Both the position numbers and the translations under genes were made by a program. A model generated the notes under the pieces. That model worked only from the letters and a program-made list of their open reading frames with translations. It was not told the origin of the DNA and did not search any database. Of a DNA stretch of 64,000 nt, positions 62,125 through 64,000 are shown one piece after another; position 1 is the first letter of the stretch; each line of letters opens with the position of its first letter. Source of the DNA: Liolophura sinensis (Eukaryota > Mollusca > Polyplacophora > Chitonida > Chitonidae); contig NC_088300.1 in the NCBI RefSeq assembly GCF_032854445.1, positions 70,220,984-70,284,983 of the forward strand, in the 5' to 3' direction.

Positions 62125-62554
62125 AAGTTGTCGGTTATGGTGGCCTTTTGGTCGGATATCTGTTATTTTGGAAAGGTCCCTCTTATACATATACATTATC
62201 CCTCTTATATATATACTCTTGAGCTAACGAGCTTAATGATGATGCAAATGGTAATCGTTAATTGTTATTCAATCAAACGTTTATTTGACCTCTGAAATTT
62301 CTCAGAAAAGATTAGATATTATTTCCTGATGTACTCTCCCCGCGTTCCACAGTTCATATAACTGCTTACAATAAGTCTCGTGTATGTTTTTTGTTACTTT
62401 TTTGCATGAATGTGTTACTGTTTTTTAATTAATCATACACATAGTATATCCATGTATGGGTTGGCTAGGTTTGGACAGGATTTTACCAATAGATCTAATT
62501 GATAAATAATATATGAACTGAAGCATATTATGTCTTCGCCTTCGGATAGGGTTT

Positions 62555-62920
62555 GACCGGCCCGGATAGCACAGTTGGTAGAGCGCCCGCTTCTGGACCG
62601 GTAGATCCAGGATCAATCCTTGATCGAGTCACACCTAAGACTTTAAAAGAGGAAGTTGTAACTTCCTCGCTTGGCGTTCAGCATGAAGGGGATAGTGCAA
62701 CGACTGGTTGACCCGTATCAGTATAATGGCTCGGGCGGGGCGGCCTATTTGCCTGCGGTAAGTCGTCTCAGTGAAGCAGCACTAAATAAAAGAGCGGTGG
62801 AAATCCGTCCTGCTACAAGGAGGCACATTACACGTACATGCACCCTAATGATTCCTTCGTCGTCATATGACTGAAAAATTGTTGAGTACGACGTTAAACC
62901 CCAAGCACTCACTCACTCAC
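62555..62920 (+). mobile_element. SINE family B, full length, with 13-bp TSD
   Basis: Starts GACCGGCCCGGATAGCACAG, shares the body GCATGAAGGGGATAGTGC with the 16.6-kb copy, and ends ACGACGTTAAACCCCAAGC plus CACT repeats. TCGGATAGGGTTT flanks it at 62542-62554 and 62921-62933, a perfect duplication indicating a fairly recent insertion. Confidence 0.95.
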
Positions 62921-62933
62921 TCGGATAGGGTTT

Positions 62934-64000
62934 TTCTGGTTTATATATAAACACATTCGGTTGGAAAACTGGCAAAAGCCGTACCTGAACATAGATAACT
63001 ACACACTAAACTGTGTGGAATAAATGTACTTGGAATGCTGTATATGTGCAGAGATTCAAAACACCAGGAAGTGCGAGAACAATATGTGTGATTCCGTTGT
63101 CACCTGAGCAAGTATATAGACTCTAACATGTCGCCTCCGTAAATAAACAAATAAACATGTCTGTGACTAAATGATGTATGGAGTGAAAACAATAGGCCTA
63201 CACAATTCACCAGGATTGAAATTAACCTTCTCCATATGTATTTTCTGCTATATAGCTTACATAGGTACGCAATAATCTGTCTGTTTATACACGAATCACC
63301 ACTGTACGGTACGATTCTTGTATGCCATATCCCGGTTATATCTAAACTGTTAGCAAATACCGTAAATTTTACGATATTTTGGTTGTCTCTGCAAGGTTAT
63401 AGAAGTGGTAGAAATAATACTTCTTTCGGCCAGACATGCCCCACTGAAATCGAACAAAACTGGATTTGACCTCGCGACTTCATCTGTATCATTATGTATG
63501 AGATTGCATACTATAGTTGTTTGCCTTGAGAGTTGAACAAATGTGCCATTGATTAGTATACAGTATAGATTCACAACAGTGACAAGACACGTGATGATGA
63601 CAGATCGGCCTGTCGATCATTGACAGCGTACGTGCTATATACATAGAACACGATCGCAAGTCATCCGCTGCGGTACATATATGTGAATCGAGACTTGTCA
63701 GAGATGAAAGTGATTAATTTGGCCAGCTATGCGAGGAAGAACAAAAAACGAAGACAACATTTTCTGTTTTTTTTTCCATGTATGTATTTCTAAATCCGAA
63801 TAACCAGGTATACAACTTGTACACGATGTATACGTATACGATTCCCCCGTGGAGGAAGGTATGGAACATAAGCTTGCACCGCATTCAAAACGAGTTGCCC
63901 GTTATGTGTACTGTGATATCCCCACTGTATTAGTAGTAACTCAGAATTGATAAGACTGATTAAATTACAGTCCCCTCGGTGATTCTAATACCGCTAATTT
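62934..64000. other. no gene seen
   Basis: Intergenic DNA up to the window edge, with no SINE or exon recognised. Confidence 0.55.

Overview
The window reads as nuclear DNA of an invertebrate animal, most probably a mollusc. It is AT-rich, its genes are split by spliceosomal introns of about 0.25-1.7 kb, and it carries many tRNA-derived SINEs. The commonest SINE ends in a conserved block around AAGTGAAATATTCTTGAG, then an AATA-rich tail, a kind of tail I associate with molluscan SINEs. Copies of TTATCTCCCTTG, a short motif common in molluscan DNA, fit the same view. No ribosomal RNA, bacterial operon, CRISPR array or virus was seen. The species cannot be named from the sequence alone.

Three spliced genes can be reconstructed, all on the + strand. 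(1) A three-exon gene at 26855-28923 encodes a 499-residue leucine-rich-repeat protein of the RNI/AMN1/F-box-LRR type without a visible F-box. (2) A ten-exon aldo-keto reductase (AKR) gene spans 39892-47400. (3) A second ten-exon AKR gene spans 51221-57600. The two AKR genes are tandem paralogues: equivalent introns interrupt the protein at matching positions and phases, and both keep the Asp-Tyr-Lys-His catalytic tetrad and the IPKS/VPKS cofactor motif. The upstream copy has a non-canonical GC splice donor after exon 2 and a one-base frameshift in an eight-A run in exon 7, so it is either a young pseudogene or an assembly error. The downstream copy looks intact, but the 3' end of its exon 5, with the splice donor, is tandemly triplicated.

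Layout. 0-5.8 kb: gene-poor, with SINE fragments and short tandem repeats. 5.8-8.2 kb: a minisatellite of 63-bp units and higher-order dimers. 9.5-10.1 kb: a 550-bp MITE-like element with terminal inverted repeats of about 66 bp. 10.5-19.2 kb: an old tandem segmental duplication of about 4 kb, its second copy interrupted by a SINE and by a SINE nested in a SINE. 21.6-22.1 kb, minus strand: a decayed coding-like segment. 23.4 kb: a long TA microsatellite. 26.8-28.9 kb: the LRR gene. 29-39 kb: gene-poor DNA with a 58-bp minisatellite, a diverged minisatellite split by a SINE, and blocks that might be conserved non-coding DNA. 39.9-57.6 kb: the AKR pair, with unrelated minisatellites in intron 3 of each gene. 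57.6-64 kb: intergenic DNA with a 31-bp minisatellite and a full-length SINE flanked by perfect target-site duplications.

I found no convincing new multi-gene system. The observations most worth checking are the triplicated splice donor in the second AKR gene, the lesions in the first, the segmental duplication, the MITE, and the broken minus-strand coding segment. All exon boundaries were placed by eye from splice signals and alignment of the two paralogues; no search or alignment program was run.
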